Positions 4,931-5,511 of a stretch of 5,511 nt of DNA are shown one piece after another (position 1 is the first letter of the stretch; every line of letters begins with the position of its first letter). A program made the translations under genes and the position numbers. Below the pieces are notes generated by a model. It had not been told where the DNA came from. It saw nothing but the letters and a program-made list of their open reading frames with translations, and did not search any database. Location of the stretch: positions 1-5,511 of the forward strand of contig JAGXIS010000161.1 in NCBI GenBank assembly GCA_024635465.1, given 5' to 3'. The DNA comes from Bacteroidota bacterium (GTDB lineage Bacteria; Bacteroidota; Rhodothermia; Balneolales; Balneolaceae).

Positions 4931-5511
4931 ATGAAAATATCTTACAACTGGTTAAAAGATTATATAGACATCCCCTTAACACCGGAAGAGACCGCCGATA
5001 AATTGACTTTATTGGGACTTGAGGTTGAAGAGATTCAACAAATCGGTTCTGACTTCAACGGATTTGTAGTTGGCGAAGTGCTTGCTGTTAAATCACACCC
5101 AAACGCTGATAAACTGCAAATTTGTGATGTGAATATTGGAGACGAGTCGGTCCAGATCGTCTGTGGTGCAAAAAATGTCGCTGCCGGACAAAAAGTACCG
5201 GTCGCCACTGTAGGTTCTACCCTTCCAGTACCGATGAAAGATGGATCATTCCTGACCATCAAAAAAGCGAAGTTGCGTGGTGAGACCTCGAACGGAATGA
5301 TCTGTTCCGAGGCTGAATTGGGAATTGGTGTTGATCATTCCGGAATAATGGTTCTGGATGAAAAATATTCTGCAGGACAAGCATTTTCTGAGGTTATCTC
5401 AAACAGTAAAGATTGGATCTTTGAAATTGGATTAACACCAAACAGGCCGGATGCATCTTGTCATATCGGCGTGGCACGAGATTTGTCAGCGGTTTTAGAA
5501 AACTCCTATTC
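4931..5511 (+). CDS. pheT: Phenylalanine--tRNA ligase beta subunit, N-terminal part
   Basis: The frame begins MKISYNWLKDYIDIPLTPEE at ATG 4931 and runs 193 full codons plus 2 bases to the window edge; the complete protein is normally about 800 residues. Visible are the short B1 start (MKISYNWLKDYID) and the EMAP-II-like tRNA-binding OB domain (about 40-155) with VVGEVLAVKSHPNADKL (46-62), IVCGAKNVAAGQKVPVATVG (76-95), KLRGETSNGMICSEAELGI (114-132). TPNRPDASCHIGVARDLSAVL (169-189) starts the B1/B5-adjacent region. The B3/B4 editing domain, B5, and the C-terminal anticodon-binding FDX-ACB domain lie beyond the edge. The beta subunit edits Tyr-tRNAPhe and binds tRNA, and pairs with PheS just upstream. 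No SD precedes it (GTAAAGTTTCAATC), like most genes here. Confidence 0.97.
   Translation, partial: MKISYNWLKDYIDIPLTPEETADKLTLLGLEVEEIQQIGSDFNGFVVGEVLAVKSHPNADKLQICDVNIGDESVQIVCGAKNVAAGQKVPVATVGSTLPVPMKDGSFLTIKKAKLRGETSNGMICSEAELGIGVDHSGIMVLDEKYSAGQAFSEVISNSKDWIFEIGLTPNRPDASCHIGVARDLSAVLENSY

Overview
The window carries a conserved bacterial translation cluster in the order thrS – infC – rpmI – rplT – pheS – pheT. It is preceded, on the opposite strand, by the 5' end of a Gfo/Idh/MocA-family oxidoreductase. AT-rich spacers, the scarcity of Shine-Dalgarno (SD) sequences, and one good TAnnTTTG-type promoter box (3093-3100) suggest the Bacteroidota/Balneolota/Rhodothermota group. The wording of PheS, PheT and the oxidoreductase N-terminus fits a Balneola/Gracilimonas-like bacterium, but this is my recollection of the families and not a database result.

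Layout. 1-168 (minus): first 56 codons of the oxidoreductase, running off the left edge. 169-420: divergent intergenic region with an A/T palindrome and a possible thrS promoter. 421-2370: complete thrS. 2371-2520: spacer with a weak terminator-like hairpin and a possible infC promoter. 2521-3063: infC, which I start at a non-canonical ATC codon behind the only clear SD in the window. 3064-3133: spacer with the best promoter. 3134-3331 rpmI and 3365-3712 rplT. 3728-3767: a strong intrinsic terminator. 3768-3863: leader of pheS, with a possible 21-codon upstream ORF overlapping the pheS start by ATGA. 3864-4868: complete pheS. 4931-5511: the first 193 codons of pheT, cut by the right edge.

How they work together. 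ThrRS and PheRS (alpha2beta2 from pheS and pheT) charge tRNAs. IF3 controls initiation-codon choice and subunit dissociation. L35 and L20 are 50S proteins, L20 being an early assembly protein. The same order is known in E. coli, where IF3, L20, ThrRS and PheRS each have a feedback loop. The observations most worth checking are the ATC start and in-frame repeat at infC, the terminator between rplT and pheS without an obvious downstream promoter, and an 8-mer (TTTTATAG) repeated in the leaders of thrS, infC and pheS. The core is otherwise ordinary housekeeping DNA. I found no mobile element, CRISPR, tRNA or rRNA.
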